NCBI GenBank assembly: GCA_050951465.1
Contig: JBMNJC010000014.1
Span: forward strand, 1-64,000
Direction: 5' to 3'
DNA: 64,000 bases
From: JAAZHD01 sp012510895
GTDB taxonomy: Bacteria; Bacillota; Clostridia; Caldicoprobacterales; DTU083
Positions 35,685 to 45,404 of this stretch are shown here, piece by piece (positions within the stretch are counted from its first letter, which is position 1; every line of letters starts with the position of its first letter). The notes beneath the pieces are model-generated. The model saw nothing but the letters and a program-made list of their open reading frames with translations. It was not told the origin of the DNA and ran no database searches. Position numbers and translations under genes: made by a program.

Positions 35685-38600
35685 ATGAAAACTATTAATG
35701 ATTTAATCGCAAGAAGGTTTACCAAAGAACTGGAAAACAACCCTGATAAAACCGTTTACGATCTTTTTGAATGGAAAACCGTTGATGTGATAATCAAAGA
35801 CTATAACAAAAACAAAGTCGTTTGCGATATGAGAAATTTGGAATTTCCCGTTCATTATTCGCAAAATGCTTGTGATATAATAGCAGCCCATTATTTCCGC
35901 AAAGCCGGTGTGCCTAATGAGGTCGGGTACGAAAGAAGCATGCGGGAAGTTGTCCATAGAATGGTGGCTTTTTGGACCGAAGCTTTAAAGGATGAAGGCT
36001 TGATAGATAATGATGAACAAAAACAGATTTTATACGATGAGTTGGCCTATCTGCTCCTTTCCCAGGCCTGGGCTCCCAATTCGCCTCAATGGTTTAACAC
36101 AGGCCTTAACCTGGCTTATGGCATTAGCGGTGAAGCGGATGGTTTGTACTATTACGATTTAGATAAAAAAGAAGTAGTGGAAAGCAAGGACCGATATACC
36201 CGTACCCAGGCCTCCGCTTGTTTTATTATCTCAATTAAGGACAAGCTTCTTGGAGAGCAGTCCATTTCTGAGCAATATGTAACTGAAACCAGATTATTTA
36301 AAGGAGGTTCCGGAACCGGCACCAATTTTTCCACTCTTCGGGCAGAAGGCGAGAGGCTGTCCGGCGGCGGCTATTCCTCAGGCATGCTGAGCTTTTTAAA
36401 GGGTTTTGATAAAAACGCCGGTGCGATTAAATCCGGCGGCACCACCAGACGGGCAGCCAAGATGGTAATAGTGGATGAAGACCATCCGGATATTATGGAA
36501 TTTGTTACCTGGAAGGCCAGGGAAGAGGAAAAGGTGAGAGCTCTTGGCAAAATGGGATATGATACCGACTTTAACGGCGAAGCCTACAGCACCGTATCAG
36601 GCCAGAACGGCAATAATTCCGTACGCTTAACCAACACGACCATGGAAAAGATCAAGAATCTGGATAAAAATCCCAATGCAACCATTACCTTGAAAGGCAG
36701 GGTAGATGATTCGGTCAATAAAGAACTTCCCGTTAAAGAATTATGGGATGCCATAAACCAGTCTGCATACAGCTGTGCTGACCCAGGGCTGCAATTCCAT
36801 GACAGGTTCAACGAATGGCATACATGTCCGGCAGGGGAAGACGGTCAGGTCTGGGCCAAGCATAATCAGATTAATGCTACCAATCCCTGCAGTGAGTATG
36901 CTTTTCTGGACGATACAGCATGTAATCTGGCATCCATAAACCTGTACCGTTTTTACAATCCGGAAACCCGTGAGTTCCATATAGAGGATTATCTCCACGC
37001 CATAGGTCTTATTCAGATGGTTTTGGAGGCTTCCATTCACTGGGGTCATTTCCCCACCAGGCAAATAGCCCTTAGATCGCATCTTTTCCGGACTACCGGT
37101 CTGGGGCCGGCTAACCTTGCTTCAGTTCTGATGGCGGCAGGCCTTCCCTATGATTCGGATGAAGCGCGGGCATTGGCAGCCGGAATACAGGGAATCATGA
37201 CCGGATACTCATATTATGTGTCATCCTTAATGGCACAAAAGCTCGGAGCTTTTGAAAAATATGATATAAATGCTGAACACATGCTGCGGGTCATTCGCAA
37301 CCACTGCCGGGTGGTCGGTGCGAGGGATGACGACTATGAAGGCTTAAGCTATAAACCTATGGAAATCAACCATGAGCTGTTAAAATCTATGGATTTTGAA
37401 AAGATCAGCGAAACCGTTAGACAGGTATGGAAGCTTGCCTATGAAAGCGGTTCCCGCTACGGTTATCGAAACGCTCAGGTAACTGTTGTAGCGCCTACAG
37501 GCACAATTTCTTTTGCTATGGACTGCGGTGCAACATCCATAGAACCGTTTTATGCCCATGTGATCCATAAGAAGCTAATCAGCGGGAATATCATGGTAAT
37601 CGTGAACCCGGTTATTGAAGTAGCGCTTAAGAATCTGGGATATACGGAAGACGAGATTGATTCCATTGTCAGTTATATACTGCGGAAAGATGAAAATGGA
37701 AATATTATAGACGGTAAGATTGAAGGAGCCCCCTATTTGAAACCGGAGCATTATGCCGTATTTGATACGGCCAATAAATGCGGTTCCGGAAGCCGGTTCA
37801 TTTCCCCTGAGGGACACGTACTCATGGTTTCGGCCATTACACCTGTTATTTCAGGTTCTGTTTCCAAAACTGTTAACCTGCCCAATTCGGCTACAGTTAA
37901 GGATATAGAAAGAATTCACCTGCTGGCTTATAATACGGGTTCAAAGGCAATAGCCATTTACCGGGACGGTTCCAAAGCAAGCCAGCCACTTACCTCGGGA
38001 ACCGGCGATAATGGAGAGAGAAAACTCGAAGACATGACTTATCAGGAGCTGCTGGAGATTGCAAAGGCAAGGCGCAGCGAAGTTCCTGTTCGTGTAAAGG
38101 CCAGAGGGCGCAGACCAGGGTTTACTCATAGCGCTAAAATCGGTGATATAGAGCTTTACGTGACTGTGAATTTTTATCCCAACGGGAAAATTGCCGAGCT
38201 TTTTATCTCCACTGACAAGGAAGGTACTGTAGTAAAGGGACTGTTGGCTTCTCTTTCCAAGGCCATATCCAATATGCTGCAGTATAATATACCTCCCCAG
38301 GAGATATCCCGTACATTAAGGGGACAGCAGTATGAGCCTTCAGGTTTTGTAAGCAGGCATCCTTATATCAAACAGGCTTCCTCAATATCCGATTTGATCA
38401 GTAAAATCATTGATATTGAATTGGGCGATTTTTCAAGATGCCAGGTAAAACCGAACGGTGAAATGATATTAACTGCAAAGGATTTAGTAACTGCTGCGGA
38501 TGATCCTGGTTTTGCTCTTCCGTCAAAAGCAGTTGCAGAATCTGAGACAGAATCTGCCGCGGAGTTTACTTCAGCTCAGATTGAGGCAGCCAAACAGGGT

Positions 38601-38708
38601 GAGAGAGTATACGGTGAAACCTGTGCGATCTGCGGCAGTACAAGGCTGAGAAGAAACGGCACCTGCAAGGTATGCGAAGAATGCGGTGCAACTACAGGAT
38701 GCTCATAA
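35685..38708 (+). CDS. nrdJ: Adenosylcobalamin-dependent ribonucleotide reductase (class II)
   Basis: A 1007-residue enzyme that reduces ribonucleotides to deoxyribonucleotides using a B12 radical. The active-site Cys C179 is in S-A-C-F-I, the second Cys C402 is in the N-P-C-S-E motif, and FKGGSGTGTN marks the allosteric/loop region. Later motifs are APTGTISFAMDCGATSIEP and the TSCPD-like domain (TVNFYPNGKIAELFI). The C-terminal CxxC zinc ribbon (CAICG, then CKVCEECG) may be the redox shuttle. ATG 35685 follows a GGAGGG site; the frame's earlier ATG overlaps it. A NrdR-like box in its promoter suggests repression when dNTPs are abundant. The B12 dependence fits an anaerobe. Confidence 0.97.
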   Translation: MKTINDLIARRFTKELENNPDKTVYDLFEWKTVDVIIKDYNKNKVVCDMRNLEFPVHYSQNACDIIAAHYFRKAGVPNEVGYERSMREVVHRMVAFWTEALKDEGLIDNDEQKQILYDELAYLLLSQAWAPNSPQWFNTGLNLAYGISGEADGLYYYDLDKKEVVESKDRYTRTQASACFIISIKDKLLGEQSISEQYVTETRLFKGGSGTGTNFSTLRAEGERLSGGGYSSGMLSFLKGFDKNAGAIKSGGTTRRAAKMVIVDEDHPDIMEFVTWKAREEEKVRALGKMGYDTDFNGEAYSTVSGQNGNNSVRLTNTTMEKIKNLDKNPNATITLKGRVDDSVNKELPVKELWDAINQSAYSCADPGLQFHDRFNEWHTCPAGEDGQVWAKHNQINATNPCSEYAFLDDTACNLASINLYRFYNPETREFHIEDYLHAIGLIQMVLEASIHWGHFPTRQIALRSHLFRTTGLGPANLASVLMAAGLPYDSDEARALAAGIQGIMTGYSYYVSSLMAQKLGAFEKYDINAEHMLRVIRNHCRVVGARDDDYEGLSYKPMEINHELLKSMDFEKISETVRQVWKLAYESGSRYGYRNAQVTVVAPTGTISFAMDCGATSIEPFYAHVIHKKLISGNIMVIVNPVIEVALKNLGYTEDEIDSIVSYILRKDENGNIIDGKIEGAPYLKPEHYAVFDTANKCGSGSRFISPEGHVLMVSAITPVISGSVSKTVNLPNSATVKDIERIHLLAYNTGSKAIAIYRDGSKASQPLTSGTGDNGERKLEDMTYQELLEIAKARRSEVPVRVKARGRRPGFTHSAKIGDIELYVTVNFYPNGKIAELFISTDKEGTVVKGLLASLSKAISNMLQYNIPPQEISRTLRGQQYEPSGFVSRHPYIKQASSISDLISKIIDIELGDFSRCQVKPNGEMILTAKDLVTAADDPGFALPSKAVAESETESAAEFTSAQIEAAKQGERVYGETCAICGSTRLRRNGTCKVCEECGATTGCS

Positions 38709-39107
38709 GAATTAGTTTTCATGTATTACCTTCTTGTAAAAGGCCACAATTAAGTTGTGTTCTCAAAAAGACAATTAATATGTTCTGGAACCAAATTGTA
38801 GTTCACATAAACCGCTGGGTTTGTGTGAACACATTTTTTATGAGAATAGATGCCGCGTGGTTTAATTGTAAGCTTATAACGTTGAGAGGTGGTAATTTGG
38901 GCAGGAATAATTCAAATAAAAAGACATCAAACCATGTTAAGGAATGTATTAAAGAATAGATATTGAGAAAGGGACAAAGATGAATACATACCATTTTTGA
39001 ATATTAGAAATGTTCCTACGAAAGGTAAGGCGTATAGAATTAAGGGATGGAAAACTGGGAGTGAACGTCACTTTCTATCAAAACTCGAATACAGTGCATT
39101 TTTTTAA
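38709..39107. other. Intergenic region after nrdJ
   Basis: Holds the nrdJ terminator and, at 38898-38960, a possible 20-codon ORF from a TTG with GAGAGGTGG upstream. No other gene was supported. Confidence 0.35.
38801..38838 (+). terminator. nrdJ terminator
   Basis: GTTCACATAAACC pairs with GGTTTGTGTGAAC (one G-U pair), loop GCTG, then ACATTTTTTATG. Confidence 0.8.
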
Positions 39108-40049
39108 GGACCCCTTAGAAGCTTGGACAGATTGTAAAAAAATGTAATACAATTTGTTCAAGGGGGAAGAAAGTATGAGGAAGAGATTCACAGTTGAACA
39201 AAAATTAGCAGCAATTAAGGATCATGAAGCAGGAGTTAGAGAGGCGGAGATATGCAGAAAGCATAATATTAGCCCTAATATCTTCTATAAATGGAGAGCT
39301 AAATATGAGGAATCAGGAGTAAATGGTCTTGCGCCAAAAGCAATAAACTTCATTACCTCGAAAGAGTCTGAACTTCGGAGATAAAATGAAGAATTGAAGA
39401 ACTACTGGGCGAAAAAGAATTTGCAATTAAGATATATAGGGATCTATTAAAAAAAACGAACCCGGGCTTGAAGATAGATTAGAGGCAGCAGATAAGTATA
39501 TAAAAGCAGGGTATGCTGCGAAAACAGTATTAAAGCTAGTTAAAGCAGTGCGCAGTACATACTATCACTGGAAGAAAAATAAAAACCAAAGGGACACATC
39601 TGAAGGGAACAGAAAAGGAAGAAAGCCAAAAGAAGAGATTGTTTCAATAATTCGGGAAATTTTGAGTGGAGAGTGCAGTTGCTGTGGTTACAAGAAAGTA
39701 ACGGCACATCTCAGGGTGTTTTATAAGATAAAAATAAACAAGAAGAAAGTATAGCGAAATATTGCAAATTAAAAGGAATTTATCATGAATTTACTCATGT
39801 AAGATGTCCGGAAGAAAACGGTCATATAGAAGCGTATAATGGAATTCTTGAGGAAGAATTATTGAGTAGAAGTGAATTTGACAGTTTAGAAGAGGCGATA
39901 GCGGCTTTATTAGACTGGTAAGATTTTTATAATAACAGGAGATTACACTGGGGACTTATTAAAAACACCAAGACAGGCATATAAAGAATATGCTCAAAAA
40001 ACTGAAAAAGTAATAGAAAAAGCAAGTTAATGTCCAATTATGAGGGGCC
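39108..40049 (+). mobile_element. Degenerate IS3-family element
   Basis: Left end GGACCCCTTAGAAGCTTGGACA (39108-39129) mirrors the right end, read on the other strand GGCCCCTCATAATTGGACA (40031-40049). The inside is a broken orfA/orfB pair. Confidence 0.7.
39175..40030 (+). pseudogene. IS3 transposase orfA/orfB remnants
   Basis: From ATG 39175 (AAGGGGG site) an IS3-type HTH protein reads RFTVEQKLAAIKDHEAG then CRKHNISPNIFYKWRAKY and is cut by an early TAA at 39382-39384. The orfB part follows in frames broken by stops: SIIREILSGE, CCGYKKVTAHL, then VRCPEENGHIEAYNGIL with the final catalytic E of the rve triad, and LSRSEFDSLEEAIAALLDW. Several frameshifts and a deletion of the central DDE region show it is inactive. 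Confidence 0.75.
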
Positions 40050-40051
40050 AA

Positions 40052-40462
40052 AGCACATCAGCACTCATTTTATCATGAGGTTTAATCCCAACAATATCAT
40101 CTAATAAATATCTTCTTTTTCCGCCTGCTTTTTGGCTTAAAATACGTCTTCCTATATTTTATGGTGCCATAGCTTGTTAAGAGACTCGCTTCATCTTTCC
40201 TTACTATTTCCCATTTCTTCTTCCTAAAATCTGAATTCCTTAGATATTCATCCATATCTTCCAATACTTCCACTATTATATTCCGAATTAGCTCAAACAC
40301 ATCTTCACCCAGCCATAATACTAAATCAGCCAGATCCTGACCTTCACTTATAAATGTTTTTATACGTTCCTCAATTTTCTTTACCCCAAACTCATTAAAA
40401 TGCTGTATACGATTGTACATAGAAGATGTCATCCTTTCTGTTAGGTTTTTTTCACAATCCAT
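40052..40462 (-). pseudogene. ISLre2 family transposase 5' remnant
   Basis: A 121-codon frame encodes the N-terminal part of an ISLre2 transposase (UPF0236): ELIRNIIVEVLEDMDEYLRNS and LLTSYGTIKYRKTYFK; the rest continues, with one shift, as RRYLLDDIVGIKPHDKMSADVLW to about 40052. There the IS3 right end begins, so the IS3 probably landed inside this older transposase gene, and the rest is missing. Confidence 0.7.
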
Positions 40463-40534
40463 ATCTTAACAGGCTGACATCTTCTTTTCGATTTTTATGG
40501 TAATTTATTACTCTAAATCCCTACAGTAATTTTA

Positions 40535-40770
40535 CGCTAACGTTGAAAAAGATAAAGATTTTTTAAAAGAAGCATTAACATTACTCATTAATGCCCTAAT
40601 GGATGCGGAAGTTACATCAATAATTGGTACTGAAAAGTATGGAAGAAATGATAATAGAAACAACTATCGCAATGGATATCGCCCAAGAGAATGGGACACT
40701 CGAGTCGGCACATTACAGTTAAGTATTCCTAAGTTACGCCAAGGAAGTTATTTTCCAAGCACATCGGCTT
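40535..40770 (+). pseudogene. IS256 (mutator-type) transposase fragment
   Basis: A translated fragment with LLINALMDAEVTSIIG, RNNYRNGYRPREWDTRVG and LQLSIPKLRQGSYFPS, the well-known N-terminal motif of mutator transposases. Nothing of the catalytic domain remains. Confidence 0.7.
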
Positions 40771-40889
40771 ACTAAAGCGGCACAGAGACGTGGTCACTTC
40801 AATATACACTGACAGTATTTGGTGAACATCTATATCTTATAAAAAAATTGGTTAAAGAAAAATTAATATTTCTGCAGAAAGGGGGCACT

Positions 40890-41419
40890 ATGTTAAAATT
40901 AAAATTTTTGTTTAAAAACTATGAATTGGCAAAAGAATGCGTAAAATTATACGACTATGACAAGGAATCTATTGATGAAATGCTGATGTATTTCCATATT
41001 TCATCAAACGCAGTCTATCCCTTCAGGTACGGAACCAATCCTGAAAGGATCTGTTTATTGAGGTTGTCTCCTGCGGAAGAGAAGCCTTTTTCCGACGTTG
41101 CCTCAGAGATTTCATTGATTAAATGGCTGCTTGACCGGGGTTTCCCGGTAATGAGACCTATACCAATGAAAAACGGTAATTTTACTGACCAGGTAAATTC
41201 CTTGATGGCTATAAAAATGCTGTCTCATTCACGGATGAACAACTTTCTGAACTTCCACTGATTCGAAGACTTGTAAATCTGCAGGAATACAGTACATTGC
41301 TTCATGTGATGAGCGAGCCTGTCTGCGAAAAGCCGGAATGGATGATTGCCCTGATAGAAAAACTTGAATTCAGGCTTAAGATGCTTGAGAATGTAATAGT
41401 CAGTCCTTTGAAAATCTGA
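40890..41419 (+). pseudogene. Phosphotransferase (APH-like) gene remnant
   Basis: ATG 40890 with GGGGGC just upstream opens a frame matching the start of an aminoglycoside-phosphotransferase-fold protein: FRYGTNPERICLLRLSPAEEK, WLLDRGFPVMRPIP. It stops at 41261, and another frame matches a helical end region (LIRRLVNLQEYSTLL, EKLEFRLKMLENVI) to 41419. The central kinase core, including the catalytic HGD loop, is missing. It looks like a gene with an internal deletion plus frameshift. Confidence 0.55.
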
Positions 41420-41552
41420 TACTGACATATATAGTGAACCCTAGCAGGTAAAGCTATCGTTCTGCGTTGAATGCCTTATTTATGTCAAGGGCTGAAAGCA
41501 TGGAACGACATGGCGTTCCATTGAATTTTAAACACTATAAACAGCAATGGAT

Positions 41553-41581
41553 TTTACTTATACGTATAAGTATGTTATAAT
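41553..41581 (+). promoter_or_regulatory. Promoter with palindromic operator before the ABC exporter
   Basis: TTTACT (41553-41558) and TATAAT (41576-41581) with 17-base spacing. A perfect 16-bp palindrome, ACTTATACGTATAAGT at 41556-41571, fills the spacer: a classic repressor site (TetR/MarR-like). No regulator gene is adjacent. Confidence 0.7.
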
Positions 41582-41616
41582 ATTTTTGTATAAAAAATAA
41601 TAGATGTGAGGTTTCC

Positions 41617-43374
41617 ATGAGAGACAAGATTATCCCCGAGTTTTTCAGAAGATACGGTATAAACTACCTATGGGGTGCTATTTTTTTGCTTCTTAATGTA
41701 TATATTGCAACCTTATCCCCCAAATATCTGGGAATTATCATCGACTTATTAGAGGCATCGGTTATACAAAAGACAAAGATTTATCAATATATAGGACTGA
41801 TTATACTGGTAGCCATAGGTACATTTGTCACACGGTATATTTGGCGGTACTTCATTATGGGAAATGCCCGTAATATGGAATGCTTCCTGCGCATGGAAAT
41901 GCTGAAGCACCTCCAGAAGATGTCAGTTAATTTTTACAACTATCATAAAACAGGTGATTTAATGGCTTACGCCGTTAATGATATCCAGGCCGTTCGTATG
42001 AGCTTCGGACCGGGTGTGGCTCTTCTGTTGAACGGCTTAGGCATGAGTCTTATCACTGTTTTTTCCATGGTGCAGGTAGTGCATCCCAAGCTTACCGTAT
42101 TGGCTATGCTTCCCATTCCCGTTATAATTGTTGTCATTATCCGTATGGGAAACATGATTCGAAACCGATTTCGCAGAGTACAGAAAAACTTTGCTTCCAT
42201 TTCCGACCGCATCAATGAAAACATATCCGGTATACGCGTTATTAAAACCTATGTTCAGGAAGAAGACGAAGTAAAGCGTTTTGATGATTTAAATAATGAA
42301 ATGAAACAGTCCAATATAGATCTGGTCAGGGTGTCCGCTCTTATGGGGCCTTTAATTCAAGTGTTTTTCGGAATCAGCTTTATGATTAATTTAATATATG
42401 GCAGCCATCTGGTGAAAATGAGCGAAATCTCACTGGGCGATTTTGTAGCTTTCAACGGATATCTTACTCTGATAATGAGACCGGTAATTTCCATCGGCCG
42501 GATTATTAATGTATTCCAAAGAGGTATGGCTTCATTTAAAAGACTGGAAGAGATCTTTAATATTGAGCCAGAAATTCAGAATAATGGCGCTGAAAACGGC
42601 GATGATGGGTGCATCAGAGAGGGACGGGTGGAAGTAAACAATCTGTCTTTTGCTTACCCGGGTCATAATGAATATGCCTTAAAAGATATAAGTTTTAAAT
42701 TAGAAAAGGGACAGATATTGGGCGTTATCGGCCGTACCGGCTCAGGAAAAACCACCCTGGTCAATCTGCTTTTGAGATTATACAATGTTGAACCAGGTAA
42801 AATCCTTATTGATGATCGTGATATAAATGAATACACATTGGAAAGCCTGAGGGAAGGCATTGGATATGTGCCTCAGGATAATTTCCTGTTCTCAGCCACC
42901 ATTAATGACAATATCCGATATTTTAATGATCATTATACCGAAGATGATATTGAAGAGGCTTCCAAGATTTCCATGATTTATGACAACATCATGGATTTTC
43001 CGAAGAAATTTGACACAATGATCGGAGAGAGAGGAGTAAATCTGTCCGGAGGACAGAAACAGCGAATCTCCATAGCCAGGGCGGTTATTAAAAAACCTGC
43101 CATTTATATACTTGATGATGCTCTTTCTGCTGTAGATACACAGACTGAAGAAAGAATTCTGGAGAATTTAAAGAAGGTTATGAAAGGCCGTACAGGAATA
43201 ATAATTGCCCATAGAATTTCAGCCATAAGGCATGCAGATGAAATACTGGTGCTGGATCACGGCCGGATTATAGAGAGAGGAACGCACGAAGAATTGGTTG
43301 AACAAGGCGGACTCTACGCAGAACTATATAAAGAACAGTATGCGGATGCTAAACTGGAGGTTATGGCCCAATGA
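41617..43374 (+). CDS. Heterodimeric ABC exporter subunit 1
   Basis: A 585-residue exporter half: six TM helices in residues 15-310 and one nucleotide-binding domain. Walker A is G372-R-T-G-S-G-K378-T-T, the signature is L476-S-G-G-Q480, and Walker B ends in D500-D501, where D501 replaces the usual catalytic Glu. The stop overlaps the next start (ATGA). In heterodimeric exporters such as BmrCD or TM287/288, one site is degenerate, and the D501 here supports that scheme. It probably exports drugs, lipids or peptides. The promoter has a palindromic operator. Confidence 0.9.
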   Translation: MRDKIIPEFFRRYGINYLWGAIFLLLNVYIATLSPKYLGIIIDLLEASVIQKTKIYQYIGLIILVAIGTFVTRYIWRYFIMGNARNMECFLRMEMLKHLQKMSVNFYNYHKTGDLMAYAVNDIQAVRMSFGPGVALLLNGLGMSLITVFSMVQVVHPKLTVLAMLPIPVIIVVIIRMGNMIRNRFRRVQKNFASISDRINENISGIRVIKTYVQEEDEVKRFDDLNNEMKQSNIDLVRVSALMGPLIQVFFGISFMINLIYGSHLVKMSEISLGDFVAFNGYLTLIMRPVISIGRIINVFQRGMASFKRLEEIFNIEPEIQNNGAENGDDGCIREGRVEVNNLSFAYPGHNEYALKDISFKLEKGQILGVIGRTGSGKTTLVNLLLRLYNVEPGKILIDDRDINEYTLESLREGIGYVPQDNFLFSATINDNIRYFNDHYTEDDIEEASKISMIYDNIMDFPKKFDTMIGERGVNLSGGQKQRISIARAVIKKPAIYILDDALSAVDTQTEERILENLKKVMKGRTGIIIAHRISAIRHADEILVLDHGRIIERGTHEELVEQGGLYAELYKEQYADAKLEVMAQ

Positions 43375-45095
43375 AACAAAACGGTCTGCTGCGCCTTTTG
43401 AAGAGGGCGAAGCCTTATTGGAAGATTATAATATTATGCATTTTCTGTGTCATACTGGTTAACCTTGCTGAACTGGTCAAACCGATTGTCATGCAGATTA
43501 TAATCGATGATTTTCTGGTTGCGAAAAAGCCTGAGTCCGGGCTTTACTCAATCCCTGCCATGGGTATTATCTATATGCTTTTGATTGCAGGAGGTTCTTT
43601 TCTTACTGTCGTTCAGGTCAATGCAATGAATTATGCCAGCCAGAATATAGTTACAGATCTTAGAAGAGAAGTGTTTTCATATATCCAAAAGCTGCCTCTA
43701 TCCCTTTTGGATAAGTATTCTTCCGGCCGGTTGATTACAAGGGCAACCAATGACGTGGAAGCACTTAGTGAAATGTTCACCGATGTATTTATTGATTTAT
43801 TTAGGGATATCTTTCTTTTAGTAGGTATTGTTGCTGCCATGATAAGCTTGGATTTTAAACTTGCTCTGGTCGGATTTACAGTAATACCTTTTATCATCTT
43901 GATTACCAATGTTGTGAAAAAAAGAATGAAGGCTAATTTCGTGGTTCTTAAGAGCCTGACCGGACGAATCAATGGTTTTTTTGCGGAAAATATATCCGGG
44001 ATGAAACTGGTGCAGATATTCAATATGCAAAAAGAAAAAGAAGAAGAGTTTCAGGTGTTAAACGATGAATATTACAAAGCATCGCTTACCCGGCTGAAAT
44101 TAAACAGCCTGCTGCGGCCGGCAATTGAGATTTTTAACAATTTAGCTATTGCCATCCTGGTTTGGTACGGTATGGGCAGGATTATGAATAATACTTTGAA
44201 TATCGGCGTCCTCTATGCGTTTACTAATTATATAAAACAATTTTTTGCACCCATTAATGATCTTGCGGAAAAATACAATACCATTCAGTCTGCAGTTGTT
44301 TCTGCCGACAGAGTGTATGAACTGCTGGATCATAAAGAGGACCTGGAGGATTATGAATCTGGTATCAGGGTAGGACGCCTTGATGGAACCATTGAATTTA
44401 AAAATGTATGGTTTGCATATGAAGGCGAGGACTGGGTACTTAAGGATGTCAGCTTCCGTATAGAAAAAGGGCAGACTGCAGCCTTTGTGGGAGCAACCGG
44501 CTCCGGGAAGACCACTATTATTAACCTTTTATCCCGGTTTTATAAGGTGCAGAAGGGTGAAATTTTAATAGACGGAATTAATATAAACAATATGAATTTG
44601 AAAGACCTGCGGCGCAATATATCCGTAGTATTGCAGGATGTTTTCCTCTTTTCCGGAAGTATAAAGGATAATATTACTCTGCATACGCCTATACCGGATG
44701 AAGAGGTGGAAAAAGCTATTAAACTGTCATGTGCGGATGAATTTATAAGGGAACTGCCGCGTCAGATGGATGAACCTGTTACAGAAAGAGGCAGTACCTT
44801 CTCTGCAGGGCAAAGACAGCTTCTGGCTTTTGCACGCACTATTGCCCATAATCCCTCAATTTTTGTATTGGACGAAGCTACTGCCAACATAGATACCAAA
44901 ACAGAAAAACTGATTCAACAGTCCATCAAAAATGTATCAGCCGGACGTACTACACTCATTATAGCCCACCGCTTGTCCACCATCAGGGATGCTGATGTGA
45001 TATTTATCATTAAAAAAGGCCGCATTGTGGAAAAAGGCAATCATGAAGAATTATTGAAACTGGGGGGTTATTACAGCCGGCTTAATGCTGTATAA
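43371..45095 (+). CDS. Heterodimeric ABC exporter subunit 2
   Basis: The second exporter half, 574 residues: six TM helices and a nucleotide-binding domain with Walker A G374-A-T-G-S-G-K380-T-T, a divergent signature F477-S-A-G-Q481 and an intact catalytic Glu E502 in LDEA. The asymmetry complements subunit 1, which has a canonical signature but lacks the Glu, so the two form one canonical and one degenerate ATP site. The start ATG overlaps the previous stop. It forms the membrane complex with subunit 1. Confidence 0.9.
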   Translation: MKQNGLLRLLKRAKPYWKIIILCIFCVILVNLAELVKPIVMQIIIDDFLVAKKPESGLYSIPAMGIIYMLLIAGGSFLTVVQVNAMNYASQNIVTDLRREVFSYIQKLPLSLLDKYSSGRLITRATNDVEALSEMFTDVFIDLFRDIFLLVGIVAAMISLDFKLALVGFTVIPFIILITNVVKKRMKANFVVLKSLTGRINGFFAENISGMKLVQIFNMQKEKEEEFQVLNDEYYKASLTRLKLNSLLRPAIEIFNNLAIAILVWYGMGRIMNNTLNIGVLYAFTNYIKQFFAPINDLAEKYNTIQSAVVSADRVYELLDHKEDLEDYESGIRVGRLDGTIEFKNVWFAYEGEDWVLKDVSFRIEKGQTAAFVGATGSGKTTIINLLSRFYKVQKGEILIDGININNMNLKDLRRNISVVLQDVFLFSGSIKDNITLHTPIPDEEVEKAIKLSCADEFIRELPRQMDEPVTERGSTFSAGQRQLLAFARTIAHNPSIFVLDEATANIDTKTEKLIQQSIKNVSAGRTTLIIAHRLSTIRDADVIFIIKKGRIVEKGNHEELLKLGGYYSRLNAV

Positions 45096-45157
45096 CTTTG
45101 TTGTTTCATATGTTTCTCATATATGTAAAACTTTATGAGGGACAGGTTATTCTGCAC

Positions 45158-45186
45158 TTTACTTTTCCATAAAACTTTTGTATAAT
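45158..45186 (+). promoter_or_regulatory. Promoter of the lyase leader
   Basis: TTTACT (45158-45163) and TATAAT (45181-45186), 17-base spacing. Transcription would start near 45193, giving a leader of about 210 bases before the lyase. Confidence 0.55.
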
Positions 45187-45250
45187 TGACCTTGTAGAAA
45201 AAATGCGAAAGGTGTAAGACAAAAAGATTTTACACAGGCAGCATAGTAGA

Positions 45251-45289
45251 ATGGGTAGGGTCTTTAACATTAAACGGGTAGGATGGTAG
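45251..45289 (+). promoter_or_regulatory. Possible leader peptide ending in Trp
   Basis: A 12-codon ORF (MGRVFNIKRVGW) ends with a Trp codon directly before TAG and is followed 28 bases later by a terminator hairpin. No good SD is seen. It recalls TnaC-type attenuators, but a lone Trp can arise by chance. Confidence 0.3.
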
Positions 45290-45317
45290 GGTGGTAGAAT
45301 ACTAATGAATATCACCG

Positions 45318-45346
45318 CACTCCGTTTGGGGTGTTTTTTATTTTTC
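45318..45346 (+). terminator. Attenuator-like terminator in the lyase leader
   Basis: CACTCC pairs with GGGGTG around GTTT (6 bp), then TTTTTTATTTTTC. It lies in the untranslated leader, 60 bases before the lyase gene, so it could attenuate expression. Confidence 0.65.
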
Positions 45347-45404
45347 TTACCTGCCTAAGACACCCATTCATGTAGAAAAAAATACAGAAGTGGGGGACTT
45401 AGAC

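Noticed and set aside
38972..39107. Short coding-like stretch between nrdJ and IS3
   Set aside because: Two frames both look plausible as protein, there is no SD or start, and no family was recognised, so no gene was called.
45190..45345. T-box riboswitch before the lyase (AGGGTGGTA near 45288-45296)
   Set aside because: The AGGGTGGTA block recalls the T-box core, but the ACCGCG part is not next to it, no stem I is visible in the short leader, and a catabolic lyase is not a usual T-box target.
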